Below are positions 36,118 to 46,600 of a DNA stretch of 64,000 nt, one piece after another. The notes below the pieces were generated by a model that ran no database searches, was not told the origin of the DNA, and saw only the letters and a list, made by a program, of their open reading frames with translations. Source of the DNA: an uncultured bacterium (lineage in GTDB: Bacteria > Verrucomicrobiota > Lentisphaeria > Victivallales > UBA1829); contig URKJ01000004.1 of the NCBI GenBank assembly GCA_900548385.1, positions 62,001 to 126,000 of the forward strand. The letters are read 5' to 3'. The translations under genes and the position numbers were made by a program. The stretch's first letter is position 1; every line of letters begins with the position of its first letter.

Positions 36118-36945
36118 ATGCCCAGAAAACGCGGATTTTCCTATGCTGTTCTCGGTTCAGTAATCCATAAGATTTCCACGCCGCTGCCGTTGTATGTTCA
36201 TGCCGTCGGGCATGCGGCGCGGTATTTCCCCTATGAGGAGGATTTGCCGCCCCGGGAGGAGCCGTTTGTCGAATTGTACTGGGGGATTTCCGGTTCCGGT
36301 AAATTTTATCTGGAGGACGGTGAACCGCAGATCATGCGTCCCGGTGATGTTTTTTACCGTCTGGAGGCGGAGCGCCATTATCATGAGATCGTGGAGGAGC
36401 CGTGGGAATACAGATGGCTCACTTTTGCCGGTCCGCTTGCCGAGGCTCTGTTGCGGTCCTACTGTTTTCCGCACAAATGCTTTCCCGCGGGACCGTGTCC
36501 ACAGGATCTGTATCTGCGTCTTGAGATGCTGATGCGGGAAAAGACGGATTTCTGTCTCCGGGAAGCGGTTGCCGTGATTTGTTCCATTCTTGCACGGGCG
36601 GGCGGGAAAATTGACGGAACTTCGCCCGATGCCGGTCTGGTCGGAAAGGCAAAGGATATCTGTACGATTCATTATCAGGATCCGGCGTTTGATATCAACA
36701 CGCTATCCTCAATTATGAAAGTGAACCGCTGGACATTGCGCCGCGCTTTCCGCCGCTTCCTGCATACGACGCCCAGCGCTTTTTTGATTGACATGCGGTT
36801 GGACTATGCTTTCCGCCTGTTGCAGAGTTCCCGTCTTCCCGTTTCGCTGATCGCACAAAAAAGCGGATTTTCGGATACCAGTTATTTCTGTAAGGTGATT
36901 CGGAAAGCAACAGGGCGTTCTCCCTCCAAACTGCGCTGTCTGTGA
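36118..36945 (+). CDS. AraC-family transcriptional regulator
   Basis: 275 residues from ATG 36118 (AAAGGA 8 nt upstream). The N-terminal cupin-like sensor shows FVELYWGISGSGKFYL and IMRPGDVFYRL. The C-terminal pair of helix-turn-helices (about residues 190-272) shows VNRWTLRRAFRRFLHTTPS and IAQKSGFSDTSYFCKVIRKA. It is divergent from the split prepilin, 176 nt away, so it probably controlled the prepilin plus large hydrolase operon (10819-14907) before the island separated them; this is inferred from position. Confidence 0.9.
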   Translation: MPRKRGFSYAVLGSVIHKISTPLPLYVHAVGHAARYFPYEEDLPPREEPFVELYWGISGSGKFYLEDGEPQIMRPGDVFYRLEAERHYHEIVEEPWEYRWLTFAGPLAEALLRSYCFPHKCFPAGPCPQDLYLRLEMLMREKTDFCLREAVAVICSILARAGGKIDGTSPDAGLVGKAKDICTIHYQDPAFDINTLSSIMKVNRWTLRRAFRRFLHTTPSAFLIDMRLDYAFRLLQSSRLPVSLIAQKSGFSDTSYFCKVIRKATGRSPSKLRCL

Positions 36946-37210
36946 GACAAGCCGTTCCTTTTACCGGGGAATAGCCGCGTCGGTTTCTGTGCAAATTGAA
37001 CCGGCAGTGTGAGAAAGGTGAATTGACACAGTACATGCACGTTTGTAATAGTAAATGCATATTAAAGAGAAAAATCGTGCGTTTCGTATGACGAACAGCG
37101 ATTTTGATAGTTTTCTTTCCAATGATTTTGTCTGAGTTTGAGCATACGGCGTGCATTTCCTTTTACAATCGTCATATCGCAAAAAAATAAATAAATTTTT
37201 CATCCGGCTA

Positions 37211-37239
37211 TTGACATTAACGGGAAAATGGATTATAAT
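37211..37239 (+). promoter_or_regulatory. Consensus sigma70 promoter of the regulator-prepilin-glycosidase operon
   Basis: TTGACA (37211-37216), 17-bp spacer, TATAAT (37234-37239): a perfect match to consensus. Just downstream TGGCC/GGCCA half-sites (37253-37270 region) could be a repressor site, as expected for so strong a promoter. Confidence 0.85.
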
Positions 37240-37290
37240 AACAACGAAGACCTGGCCCCTTGGTGGCCATCATGACAAAAAGGATGAGGA

Positions 37291-38328
37291 ATGAGCAACT
37301 TTCCAAAGGGATCGAACATCAAGAATATCCGTCACTATGTGATGGGGCTGATCTATCAGAACGGCTTCACTTCAGTGCGGGTGCCTTCCAGTCTGGAGCT
37401 GGCGCGGCAGTTCGGCGTGACGCGCCGGACCGCGCGGGTCGTGCTGGAAGGACTGATCCGGGAAGGATACCTGATCGGTAAAAACGGGATCGGGACATTT
37501 ACGAATCCGGCGCAGGGATTCAAACTGGGGCATGGACCGCAGCTCCCGCTGATCGGCGTCGGTGTGAACGACTGTTCCAATTTTTATTACGATTACCGCT
37601 CCGGGATGCGGTTTGCCGCGGCGATGCAGGCGATTCTTGAACATGGAGCCAATGTCTATCCTCTGGTTCACTCTTCCTGTGATTTTGAACAGTTCTGTCT
37701 GGAATTGCGTCATGCCCAGCTCGGCGGGCTGTTTCTGGTCCAGCCGGATTTTTCGCCGGAACAGCAGGCGGTTCTTACTTCTCTCGGTTTTCCGGTGGTT
37801 TCGCTGGAAGGCGAGTTTGCCGGAGCAAGCCGGATCCGCTATGACCGGACTGCGGCACAGCAGGAGATGTTTTCCATCGCCCTGCAGGAAAAGCGCCACG
37901 AGATTATGCTGCTTTATACGCGTCCGGAATATTTTGAAGATGAATTCGGAATATTCCGTGATCTCTGTGATCAGCCGGAGTGTCCGGTTCATTTGCGGGT
38001 GATTCAGGCGGATGCGGAGAATTTTGAAGAACGTTTTGCTGCGGCGCTTGAGTCGGGACCCGCTCCGGAACTGCTGCTGATCGGCTGGCGTATGCCGCCG
38101 CTTGTCATCCGGATGCTGTCGGAAGCGGGGATTGATTACCGGAACGGGTGTCGTCTGATGGTCAGTGATGATTTTCTGACCGATCGCGAATTTTGCGGTT
38201 ATGTGGTCTGTCCGGACCGCCAGGCGGCGGTTTCGACGGCCGCCGCCGAACTGATGCGCCGGATCGGGGATCCGGCGGCTCCGCCACGGAAGTTGAGTAT
38301 TCCGGCGTTTTTACACCGGGTTGAATAA
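37291..38328 (+). CDS. GntR-type wHTH regulator with LacI-like sensor domain
   Basis: 345 residues. N-terminal winged helix: [20 protein letters not shown] and [13 protein letters not shown] (residues about 28-68). The rest resembles the periplasmic-binding-like domain of LacI regulators: [50 protein letters not shown] lies before ATG 37291. It is the first gene of an operon with a prepilin (33-nt gap) and a giant glycosidase-like protein. Likely autorepressor responding to a sugar; the ligand is unknown. Confidence 0.87.
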   Translation: MSNFPKGSNIKNIRHYVMGLIYQNGFTSVRVPSSLELARQFGVTRRTARVVLEGLIREGYLIGKNGIGTFTNPAQGFKLGHGPQLPLIGVGVNDCSNFYYDYRSGMRFAAAMQAILEHGANVYPLVHSSCDFEQFCLELRHAQLGGLFLVQPDFSPEQQAVLTSLGFPVVSLEGEFAGASRIRYDRTAAQQEMFSIALQEKRHEIMLLYTRPEYFEDEFGIFRDLCDQPECPVHLRVIQADAENFEERFAAALESGPAPELLLIGWRMPPLVIRMLSEAGIDYRNGCRLMVSDDFLTDREFCGYVVCPDRQAAVSTAAAELMRRIGDPAAPPRKLSIPAFLHRVE

Positions 38329-38360
38329 AACAGAAAAAACAACAAGGAAAGGAACGGTTT

Positions 38361-39002
38361 ATGACAACAAAAAACAGAAGGTCAGTTATGACTCTTATAG
38401 AGCTTCTGGTCGTAATTGCAATTATTGCAATCATGGCAGCAATGCTTCTGCCGGCATTGAACAAAGCACGGGTGTGGGCGAGGCGCTCCGCATGTGCTTC
38501 CAATCTGAAACAGCTGGCGTTGGGAAATCTGATGTACCGGAGCGACAACGACGATTATTTTTGCGGCGGAGCGAATCCGACTTCCTCTGAGGCCGTTCAG
38601 ATTTGGCCGCATTCTCTGAATTCTTATGTCCCGGGTGCGGAAAGCAATTTCCGGCTGAGGTGTCCGGAAAGACCTGCCAAGTATTACGGACTGCATGAGA
38701 ATTACCGCAGTTCCAAACTGGTCGGAACCACGCAGATCCGCTGCGGCCGTGACAATGTGACCCGGACCGTGGACATTAAAGTGCATGTAATGATGATTGA
38801 TGCGGAGTGGCCCAATTTTTCCAGTTGGCAGCCTGCATCGCTCGGTACCGGATATGAGAACCCGAATTTTGTCTGGAACCGTCATTTGAAAATCGTCAAT
38901 GTAGCGTTTCCGGATGGACATATCGGCTCTCACCGCCAGTCGCGAGCCAAGGTTTCCGCATCTGCTGTTGGCAGCAGTGACCCGAAAGTAACCTGGTGGT
39001 AA
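38361..39002 (+). CDS. H-X9-DG prepilin-type protein
   Basis: 213 residues. [20 protein letters not shown] is a type IV prepilin leader and methylation site, unusual in having VMTLIE rather than F/GFTLIE at the cleavage site. A hydrophobic helix runs to [12 protein letters not shown], then a pilin-like beta domain ending with the H-X9-DG signature [12 protein letters not shown]. Such proteins are processed by prepilin peptidase and may form pseudopili of a type II secretion-like machine. Located between a regulator and a giant glycosidase, 12 nt before the latter. Confidence 0.9.
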   Translation: MTTKNRRSVMTLIELLVVIAIIAIMAAMLLPALNKARVWARRSACASNLKQLALGNLMYRSDNDDYFCGGANPTSSEAVQIWPHSLNSYVPGAESNFRLRCPERPAKYYGLHENYRSSKLVGTTQIRCGRDNVTRTVDIKVHVMMIDAEWPNFSSWQPASLGTGYENPNFVWNRHLKIVNVAFPDGHIGSHRQSRAKVSASAVGSSDPKVTWW

Positions 39003-39014
39003 GGAGAGCGGACA

Positions 39015-42000
39015 ATGAGAATTTTTTTGATGGTATGGGCTGTGCTGACGGCATCCGTTTTGTCTGCCGGAGAGTGGAGGAGCGGCTTTGCTTCCGCCGA
39101 CGGTTTCCGGGCGGAGGGAAAAAGCGGATTGTTTCAGGAGAAAGACGGCAGGCTGTTCTATGATACCGGGTCTGCCGGGGCGGAGGCGTACCGTTGGACG
39201 CGTTTGAGTCCCGGAAACCGTTATGGGGGAGATTTTCGTGTGGATTTCCGTTATGAGATACTCCGCCTGGATCATTGGAACGGATTCTGGCTTACTGTAC
39301 AGTCTGAAAAAGCGAAGGAGTTTGAAATCCGGATCGGACGCTGTCACCGGAAGCTGAATGATCATCAGATTATTGGCGAAGTGGTGGTGAACGGCCGGAA
39401 AACGGAGCGGAAGATTCCGTACGGCGCCTATTCGGGAGAATTGTCGGTCGAACGCCGGGGACGGGTTCTGACGCTGGCCGCGCGGGATTCAGAGGGAAAA
39501 ATAAGCGAATTGATGCGCGTGAACGATTTCCCGGACGGAGATGCCTTTGCCTCGCTTAAATTCGAGTCTGCTCCGAAAACTCATGCGGCGGTCCGGCTTT
39601 GCAGTTATTCGGAGAGATGGAGCCGGGATATTGTGGATGCTCATACTCCGGTCTGGCTTCCGGTTCGCAAATTGGCGGATGCGGTACTGCTGGCACAGCA
39701 GGCGGCGGAACGGAAAGAGGGACGTGTGACGGTTCATCCGGGCGGCAAAGCAGTATTTGCACTGCGGGGCGCTCTCAATATGCGGAGCAGCCGCCTGGAG
39801 TTCAGCAGTGCCGGTGCTCTGCGGCTCCGGGTGACTCAGCCGGGGATGGACGATACAATCCAGCTCGGCGATTCTCTGATTTGCGATGAAGCGGATGCGG
39901 ATGTCTCGTTCCGTCGCCGGAGAGTCTCTCTTGGCGGATTCATCGCGCATTATCCGGAGGGGCGCAGGTGGAAACTGCCGTTGGTGACTTCGGATAATAT
40001 TTTTTTCCTTACGGTTTCTCCGGCAGGGGAGAAGCCTGTCACGATTTCCGGGATTTCGCTTTACGCCTCGGTTCTTCGTCCGTCCCGGCCACACAGCGGT
40101 GTGAAAGTTGCCGCGATACCGGAAAAGAACGAAGAAGGCTTTTCGACGCTCGGCTGGAGTTCCCCGCGAGCCGGACGGAAGTGGCTGGAGGGAGGCGGTG
40201 AACTGCCGTTGCAATCCGGTTCCCTGAAAACGTTTGCCGGGATCCCGTTCCGGATTTCACCCACGGTTTTGAATCCGGAATTGCCGGCGGTGACAATTCC
40301 GGTCGGTCGGAAAAGCGGAGCGTTTCACATTCTCCAGACCGCGGGAAAGCTGCCTGCCGGATCGTCGCCGCTTCTTGCCGCCTGTCAGATCATTTATGTG
40401 GACGGGCATACGGAAATGCTGTTCTTTGTCCAGCGCTGGAACAGCGGCGTTTTCCGTGACGGTTTTCAGCCGCGCGGCAGTGCGGATTTTTCCTGGTGGG
40501 GTCCGGTCGGTTTCAGCCGTGCCCGTATCTGTTATCTGCCGCGTCCGCCTGCCGGAGTGACATGGGATGCCGTTTACCGGACGAGCTGTATGAATCCGCT
40601 GCCGGAAAAAGAGGTCCGGGCTCTGACGTTTTTCCAGTTTCCCGGTGAGAAACGGGAATTTGCGCTGTTGGGAGTGACGCTTCAGGAGGTTTCTGCCGCA
40701 CGGGTTGGATTGGTTGAGCCGGAGCGGGCGGTTTTCCGTCCGGGAGACAAGCTGGATGTGGTCTGCATGGAGTATTCCGCACAGACCGCGGCGGAGAGTG
40801 TTCTCCCGGTCCGTTTGGAGAAGAGCGGAAAACAGGTGATGGCGGGCGAGGTGAAACTTGCCGCGAACGGCAGGTTCCGTGCGGGAATAGCATCGCTTCG
40901 TCTGCCGGACACGATGTCCGCCGGACCGGTTGCGGTGTCCGCCGGACCGATGCGGAGCAGTCTTCTCGGATTGATGCCGCCCGTCCGTTCCGGAGAACGT
41001 CCGTTTTATTACACGATGATTTCCGGCGGCTCCGAGCCGCGCAGTGACTATGAACGCATTTACCGTCTTGGTTATGACGCTGCTAAAATCCATCTCCCGT
41101 GGGTGGAGAACGAAGAGGGAAAGATTGATTTTTCCGGTTGGGACCGGAAATTCCGCCGGATTGCGGGCGAGGGACTCAAAATCGAGATCCGCAATCATGT
41201 CCGCGCCCATGCCGGACCGCCTTATATGCAGAAAAAAGCGGAATATGTGATGTCGTATCAGCCGGGGAAAGCTCCGGTCCGGGCGAAACGCATTGATCCG
41301 GCGGATCCGTATGCGGTGAGCCGCTTTGTGAATCTTTACCGGGAGACGGCGAAACTGGCGCTGGATTATCCGGTGATCAGCATCAATGCGAATTACGGAC
41401 TGCGTACCGAGCTTGGGATCCGCCGCCTTGATCTCGGCAGATTTACCCTTGCCCGGTTCCGGGAGGAACTTGCGAAAGAGTTTTCCATTCAGGAGGTCGC
41501 CCGCCGGACCGGACAGCCTCTCGGCTCCTTTGATGACGTTACTCCGGAACGGATCATGGACGACCGGAGCGGATTTTATCTGCCGCGTCTGGTCCGGCTG
41601 CACATGCGCAATCTTGCCGGAATGCAGCGGCAGGTCTGTGAAGCGATCCGCGGCGCCGGATACCGGGGGCATCTGACGTTCAATACCAGTTTCCACACCA
41701 CGGAACAGCGTCTGCTCGGAGCAAACACCGGCGAATATCTCCGTCTGGGACGGGATTTCGCACCGGGTTCTCTGTTCCATGAAACGAGCGACCGCTACTG
41801 TCTCTCATTCGCCAAATGGATGCTGGCGAAACGGACGCTCAATCTGCCGTACGGCGATGAAGGCAATCAGTGCCCTCCGACTTACGAACATTGTATTCTT
41901 GCCTATCACTGGATGGCGATGATGCAGTGCCGGGATGCGATTTACTGTCAATGGTTCGGCGGCAAACCTGCCGTGCAGAATCTGGCGTGGATCAAGCCGT

Positions 42001-42797
42001 TTCACCGGCTGCTTTACGATGCGGAGTATCTGCCGGATCCCGTATCGCTTGCGCTCTGTCTGGAATCCGGAACGGAGGAGGCGCCGGAGATTCGGCTGAA
42101 AAGCCTGCATTCGACGACCGGAAGCCATTATTCTCTGGCAAATCTGCTGCGGGAACTCAATATCAATGCCGATCGCTATCTGGTCGATGAGTTCCCGGAA
42201 CTGGACCGCGCGGTCACGTCTTCCCTGCTGATCGACGATGTCAGCCGTTTCCTGAGTCCGTCGTTCGGCGACCGGATTGAGCGTTTTATCCGCCGCGGCG
42301 GGACTTTTCTTGCCACGCAGGAGACCGATTCACTCAACGGTCATGCCTTTTTCCGTCGGTTCGGGATCAAGGCAGGAAACCGGGACATCGTGGAAAAGAA
42401 GATCGGGCGCGGGCGGATCGTCGTACTGCCCGGAAACTGGAATAACGGCCGATGGGATCCGCCCGGCGATGCGAAACGCGCCGAAACGATGAGAAAACTG
42501 TTGACGCGTCTCGGCAGATTCTCACCGCTGGTCCGCAGCAGCGTTCCCGGAGTTTTCGTCACGCCGTACCGTGCGCCGGACGGCGACCTGCTGCTTCATG
42601 TTGTCAATATCACCGCCGCTCCGCGCACGGCTCGGATTTCTTATTCGGACCGTCTTGCGTCCGGGCGGGTTCTGGATCACGGAACGGAATGTGCCGTTTC
42701 CGCGGTCCGCAATGACGGATATTACGCATTGAACGTTGAAGTTCCCGCGCTTGGCGCAACTGTGCTGCGCGCTTCGGCAAACGATCAGAAACAATGA
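39015..42797 (+). CDS. Giant secreted glycosidase-like protein (GH42-like architecture)
   Basis: 1260 residues with a signal peptide (MRIFLMVWAVLTASVLSAG) and AAGGAGAG RBS. N-terminal laminin-G/concanavalin-like modules, then a divergent version of the domain shared with the other giant proteins (FAGIPFRISPTVLN near residue 410). A TIM-barrel region starts near residue 660 (YYTMISGGSEPRSDYERIYR). A GH42M-like Rossmann module follows (GDRIERFIRRGGTFLATQET), and a C-terminal beta domain. The usual Asn-Glu acid/base pair is not obvious: the corresponding strand reads INANYGLRTELG (about residue 790), and YGDEGNQ (about residue 945) is the nucleophile candidate. Activity is therefore uncertain. 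Confidence 0.7.
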   Translation: MRIFLMVWAVLTASVLSAGEWRSGFASADGFRAEGKSGLFQEKDGRLFYDTGSAGAEAYRWTRLSPGNRYGGDFRVDFRYEILRLDHWNGFWLTVQSEKAKEFEIRIGRCHRKLNDHQIIGEVVVNGRKTERKIPYGAYSGELSVERRGRVLTLAARDSEGKISELMRVNDFPDGDAFASLKFESAPKTHAAVRLCSYSERWSRDIVDAHTPVWLPVRKLADAVLLAQQAAERKEGRVTVHPGGKAVFALRGALNMRSSRLEFSSAGALRLRVTQPGMDDTIQLGDSLICDEADADVSFRRRRVSLGGFIAHYPEGRRWKLPLVTSDNIFFLTVSPAGEKPVTISGISLYASVLRPSRPHSGVKVAAIPEKNEEGFSTLGWSSPRAGRKWLEGGGELPLQSGSLKTFAGIPFRISPTVLNPELPAVTIPVGRKSGAFHILQTAGKLPAGSSPLLAACQIIYVDGHTEMLFFVQRWNSGVFRDGFQPRGSADFSWWGPVGFSRARICYLPRPPAGVTWDAVYRTSCMNPLPEKEVRALTFFQFPGEKREFALLGVTLQEVSAARVGLVEPERAVFRPGDKLDVVCMEYSAQTAAESVLPVRLEKSGKQVMAGEVKLAANGRFRAGIASLRLPDTMSAGPVAVSAGPMRSSLLGLMPPVRSGERPFYYTMISGGSEPRSDYERIYRLGYDAAKIHLPWVENEEGKIDFSGWDRKFRRIAGEGLKIEIRNHVRAHAGPPYMQKKAEYVMSYQPGKAPVRAKRIDPADPYAVSRFVNLYRETAKLALDYPVISINANYGLRTELGIRRLDLGRFTLARFREELAKEFSIQEVARRTGQPLGSFDDVTPERIMDDRSGFYLPRLVRLHMRNLAGMQRQVCEAIRGAGYRGHLTFNTSFHTTEQRLLGANTGEYLRLGRDFAPGSLFHETSDRYCLSFAKWMLAKRTLNLPYGDEGNQCPPTYEHCILAYHWMAMMQCRDAIYCQWFGGKPAVQNLAWIKPFHRLLYDAEYLPDPVSLALCLESGTEEAPEIRLKSLHSTTGSHYSLANLLRELNINADRYLVDEFPELDRAVTSSLLIDDVSRFLSPSFGDRIERFIRRGGTFLATQETDSLNGHAFFRRFGIKAGNRDIVEKKIGRGRIVVLPGNWNNGRWDPPGDAKRAETMRKLLTRLGRFSPLVRSSVPGVFVTPYRAPDGDLLLHVVNITAAPRTARISYSDRLASGRVLDHGTECAVSAVRNDGYYALNVEVPALGATVLRASANDQKQ

Positions 42798-42807
42798 AAG
42801 AACGATT

Positions 42808-43656
42808 ATGAATGTTACTCTTCTTGGAACCGGAGCCTGTGAGGGGATTCCGTCGCTTTGGTGCAGCTGTCCTCTCTGCTGTCATGCCCGTGAACACGGA
42901 GGCAAAGAGGTGCGGCGGAGAACCTCGTTTCTCATCGGCCGCGATACGATGGTGGATTTCGGGCCGGATGCGAAAGCTCAGTGTGAAATGGTCCGGCTCA
43001 ACGCCTGTGAATTGAAGCGGATTCTGATTACGCATTCCCATATAGACCATTTCCAGACGGTGGATATGATGTGGCACGGAAACTGCAAACGGGAGTTGAA
43101 GATATTCGGCAGTGATTCCGTTCTGGAGCGGCTTCACGCGGCTTTCCGCAAGGAGAAAATGAGTGTGGAAAGCCTGCATATTATTCCGGTTGCGGCGCAT
43201 CCGGGAGAGGAGATCCGCGACGGCGCGTTGTCGATTCTGCCGATTCGCGCCGCGCATGGCGATCCCGGCGAAACCGCGCTGAATTATCTGCTGACGGGAG
43301 AGCGGGGCGAAAAGATCCTGCTGCTTGCCGATACCGGATGGCTGCCGGAGGAATCGCTGGCCGCTTTGGAGGGACGCGGAGCCGACGCTGCAGTATTCGA
43401 GATGAGTTTCGGTATCCGTCCGCCGTATTCGGACGAACGGGCGTATCATCTGGGATCGAATGCCGTATCGGAGCTCCGGCGGGAACTGGTGCGGCGCGGG
43501 GCGCTGAAACCGGACGCCTTCACCGCCGTGACTCATATTTCCCATTGTTCCGGCGTTTCCCACTCCGAACTGGAGCGGTTTTTCGCCGGAACGGAGATTG
43601 TGCTCGGATTTGACGGTATGGTGATTCCGGTCGGTGTCACGGCTCCTCAACCGTGA
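42808..43656 (+). CDS. PhnP-like metallo-beta-lactamase-fold hydrolase
   Basis: 282 residues from ATG 42808. MNVTLLGTGACEGIPSLWCS with paired cysteines (CSCPLCCHA), the metal motif THSHIDH (about residue 75), LLADTG and C-terminal THISHCSG. This is the PhnP/RNase Z-like branch acting on cyclic phosphodiesters or related esters. It lies 10 nt after the giant glycosidase, so it is the last gene of the 37291 operon. Its 3' end overlaps the convergent glycosidase at 43637 by 20 nt. The biological substrate here is unknown. Confidence 0.87.
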   Translation: MNVTLLGTGACEGIPSLWCSCPLCCHAREHGGKEVRRRTSFLIGRDTMVDFGPDAKAQCEMVRLNACELKRILITHSHIDHFQTVDMMWHGNCKRELKIFGSDSVLERLHAAFRKEKMSVESLHIIPVAAHPGEEIRDGALSILPIRAAHGDPGETALNYLLTGERGEKILLLADTGWLPEESLAALEGRGADAAVFEMSFGIRPPYSDERAYHLGSNAVSELRRELVRRGALKPDAFTAVTHISHCSGVSHSELERFFAGTEIVLGFDGMVIPVGVTAPQP

Positions 43657-46600
43657 TCGCGGCGATCGCGGGAACGGCGCTTTCCTGCGCGGAAAGAATG
43701 TCGATCGCGCGGATAGCCTTGTCCGGATGGGGATTCGTCCAGCGGAAACACTGCATACTGACCTGATCTTTTTCCGAGTTGGAGGATTCCACGCCGATTT
43801 TGGCGTTCGGGACCGCTTTCGCGCCCCACCATCCGCTGATGTCGCGTTCTCCGATGACGGGAATCTCCAGCGAACTGCCGTCGGCATACCGGATCCGGTA
43901 TGTCAGCGCCTTTTCGTTGTGTCTTCCCCACCCCATTGTATGGAGCATGTAAAGGCGTGCCGCTCTGCGTCCGACGGGGATCCCGGAAACCGCTTTCGGG
44001 AAGTAGTCGCGTTCCTTGCCGTACAGGATGATGACGCCTTTGCCGCCGTTTTCCGCCGGATCAATGATTGTGAACGGCACACCGGCGAAAGTCCGGCGTC
44101 CGAGCGGCATATTTGCAAAGTCGTTGCCGCCCTGATCGAACCAGCCGCCTTTTTTATCTCCGGCGATTTCGTCGCGGAAGTGCATGTTGACAAACTTCCG
44201 CAGATCGACGGAATGACATTTTCCCGTGTTTACGCCGGACCAGACGCGATCGTCCGCATGATTTTTCTTCAGTTCCGCCTGACGCTCCCGGAACTGCCGG
44301 ATCCGGGGCTGTTCCTGTTTCCGGAGCCGTTCGAATTCCGCCCGTACATCTTCCTGCGAAACTTCCGCTGCTCCGGCTGGACGTTTCCGTTCCAGTGTCA
44401 GAATGACGCGCTGCTGGGAGGGCAGGACAATCCGGAAGCCGCGTTTCAGATCCTGTGCGGTCCATTGTGCGGAGCCGTCGTTGAGCAGAATCCGTTTGCC
44501 GACAATATCGTACAGATAGAACGAACCGGAGTCGTTCAGATTCAGTCTGACTTCTGCGAGACGGCTTGCCAGATCGCCCATGGTCACGAGGAACAGGAGC
44601 TTGAAGTCCCCGCGGTCGATGAGCTGCAAGTCCGCCATGCGGATCGGCTCGCGGGTATCCGCGGGCGTGATGGTTCCGTAACGGGTTACGCCGCCGCGGA
44701 CCAGAATGGGAAGCATCTGTTCCGGTTTGTCCGCGTCGATCCGGGTAATGCCGTTTACCGGGGGCAGCGGTTCGGAATGCTCGTTCCAGCGGAATGCGTT
44801 CCGCTCCGCGATTACGATTCCGCCGCGTTTGCGGAATGCTTCAACATGCCGCAGGGTCTCCGGAACGGTATAGTCCGCCGCAGGAAAGATCAGTGCCTGC
44901 ACTTCGGGGCTGAGTCCGGCGGCGAGGTCTTCCTCAAATACGATCCGGACCGGGAACTGCGCATGCAGAAGCGCACCGTACCAGGCCGTCATCCGGGAAT
45001 TGAATTTCCAGGTGTAGAACGGTTTCATCCGCAGGGTCGGATAGGAATAGAACACGGCGACTGTCGCCGGTTTGGTGCGGGGAAACGGCATGACGCGTTC
45101 CATGTAGGGATCGAACTCTTTCCGGAACTCCTTGAATGCGTCCAGTTCCGAAACGGGCCAGTTGTATGGATTCAGCAGAGAGGAGGATTTATAGGACGGA
45201 TTGATGACATTTGCTTTCGCCTGTTCCGGTGTTCTGGCTTCCCAGGCGCGTTTGTCCCAGACATAAGTGTAGTTGGAGGAGACACCGTGAAGGAGTTCCA
45301 TCCAGAGCGAGGTAATCATGTCCGCCCGGCGGCTCGGCACGCGGATGCCGTTTTCGATCCGGGTGCAGTAATGTTCGTTGTTGATGACGGGCTTTTTCCC
45401 CTGTGCGACCGCCTGATAGAAATCGCAGTTGAACCAGTGCGAGCTTCCGCCGCTCATCACCACGTTTTCCATTTCATTGCGGGCGGTGAGATCGGAATTG
45501 AATCCGTAGCGCCAGCCGCCTTCGAGCGCAAGCACGTCCAGAGCTTCCGCAATCCGGCGGTAATCCATGCCGGTATGCTGCGGCGGAAGTCCAGCAGCCT
45601 GTTCCGTGAAATAAACATTCGGACGGCGGTCGATGGTGCGGATCATCGCTGCATACCGTTTCAGAATTTCCGCGTAACGGTCGGCGGAGAACCTGCACCA
45701 GTCAGGCCAGAGTTTCCGGTACTGCTGGAAATTGGTGATGGAGGCGACCTCCCCGAAATCGTCGAAAATAGTTCCCCAGACTTTGTTTGCCGCCTGAATG
45801 GTTCCGTATTTCCGTTTCATCCGGCGGGCGAACTCCGCCGCGTTGTACCGGCACTGACAGCCGTATGCGGATTCGTTGAACAGTTCGTATGTATAGATGT
45901 TCGCACGGTTTTTCAGCGCGGTTTTCACGCCGCCTGCCATATAGTCGCGGTAATAACGGTCGCCGTCCGGGTGCTCCGGACAGAAAGGGATGAATGCGTG
46001 CCAGGAGCCGAGGCGCTGATCCAGTTCTTTCCGCTTTGCCGGATTGTCGGCACCGAGTGCTTCATGAAAACCGAATGCGAAATCCAACACCATCGGAGTG
46101 TCGCCGAACCGGTTGAAATACTCCCGGATCTGATTTTCCTGCTCCCGGTATTTTACGGAAACGGGCAGACCGTACAGCGCCGATCCGCCGTTGGTGTGCG
46201 CCGCGGAGATCTGGGCGGAATTGAATCCCATAACTTTCCAGACCTCTTTCGACGGTTCTTTCCGATAGGCAATGTGGTCGATGTTCAGCGGGTTGCTGCC
46301 CTTGCCCCAGTCTATGACGGTACGGTTGTAGATCCACGGTCCGAGGAAATAGTACGGTTTTCCGTTCAGATACCAGGTGCCGTTGCGGATTTCCGGACGG
46401 GGCTGTCCGTCTTCGGTAACGGACAGCGGCTTCCGGTAGGAGTCCCGGTACTCTTCCGCTTCCTTCGACGGGGCGAACCGGGCGTGTCCGGCTGTTTCCG
46501 TGTAGATTCCGAGCCCGGAGATGTTCAGGCTGCCCGGTGCGGGCGGTTCCGGAAACTGGACGGTAACGTTTGAAACGGTCTTTTCCCCGTCGAATGCGGT

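Noticed and set aside
36963..37210. Possible small genes between the AraC gene and the consensus promoter
   Set aside because: Only short frames without RBS or motif; the region is AT-rich and looks regulatory.
43634..46573. 979-codon open frame on the plus strand opposite the GH42-like gene
   Set aside because: Shadow frame. The minus-strand protein has a signal peptide, RBS and catalytic motifs.
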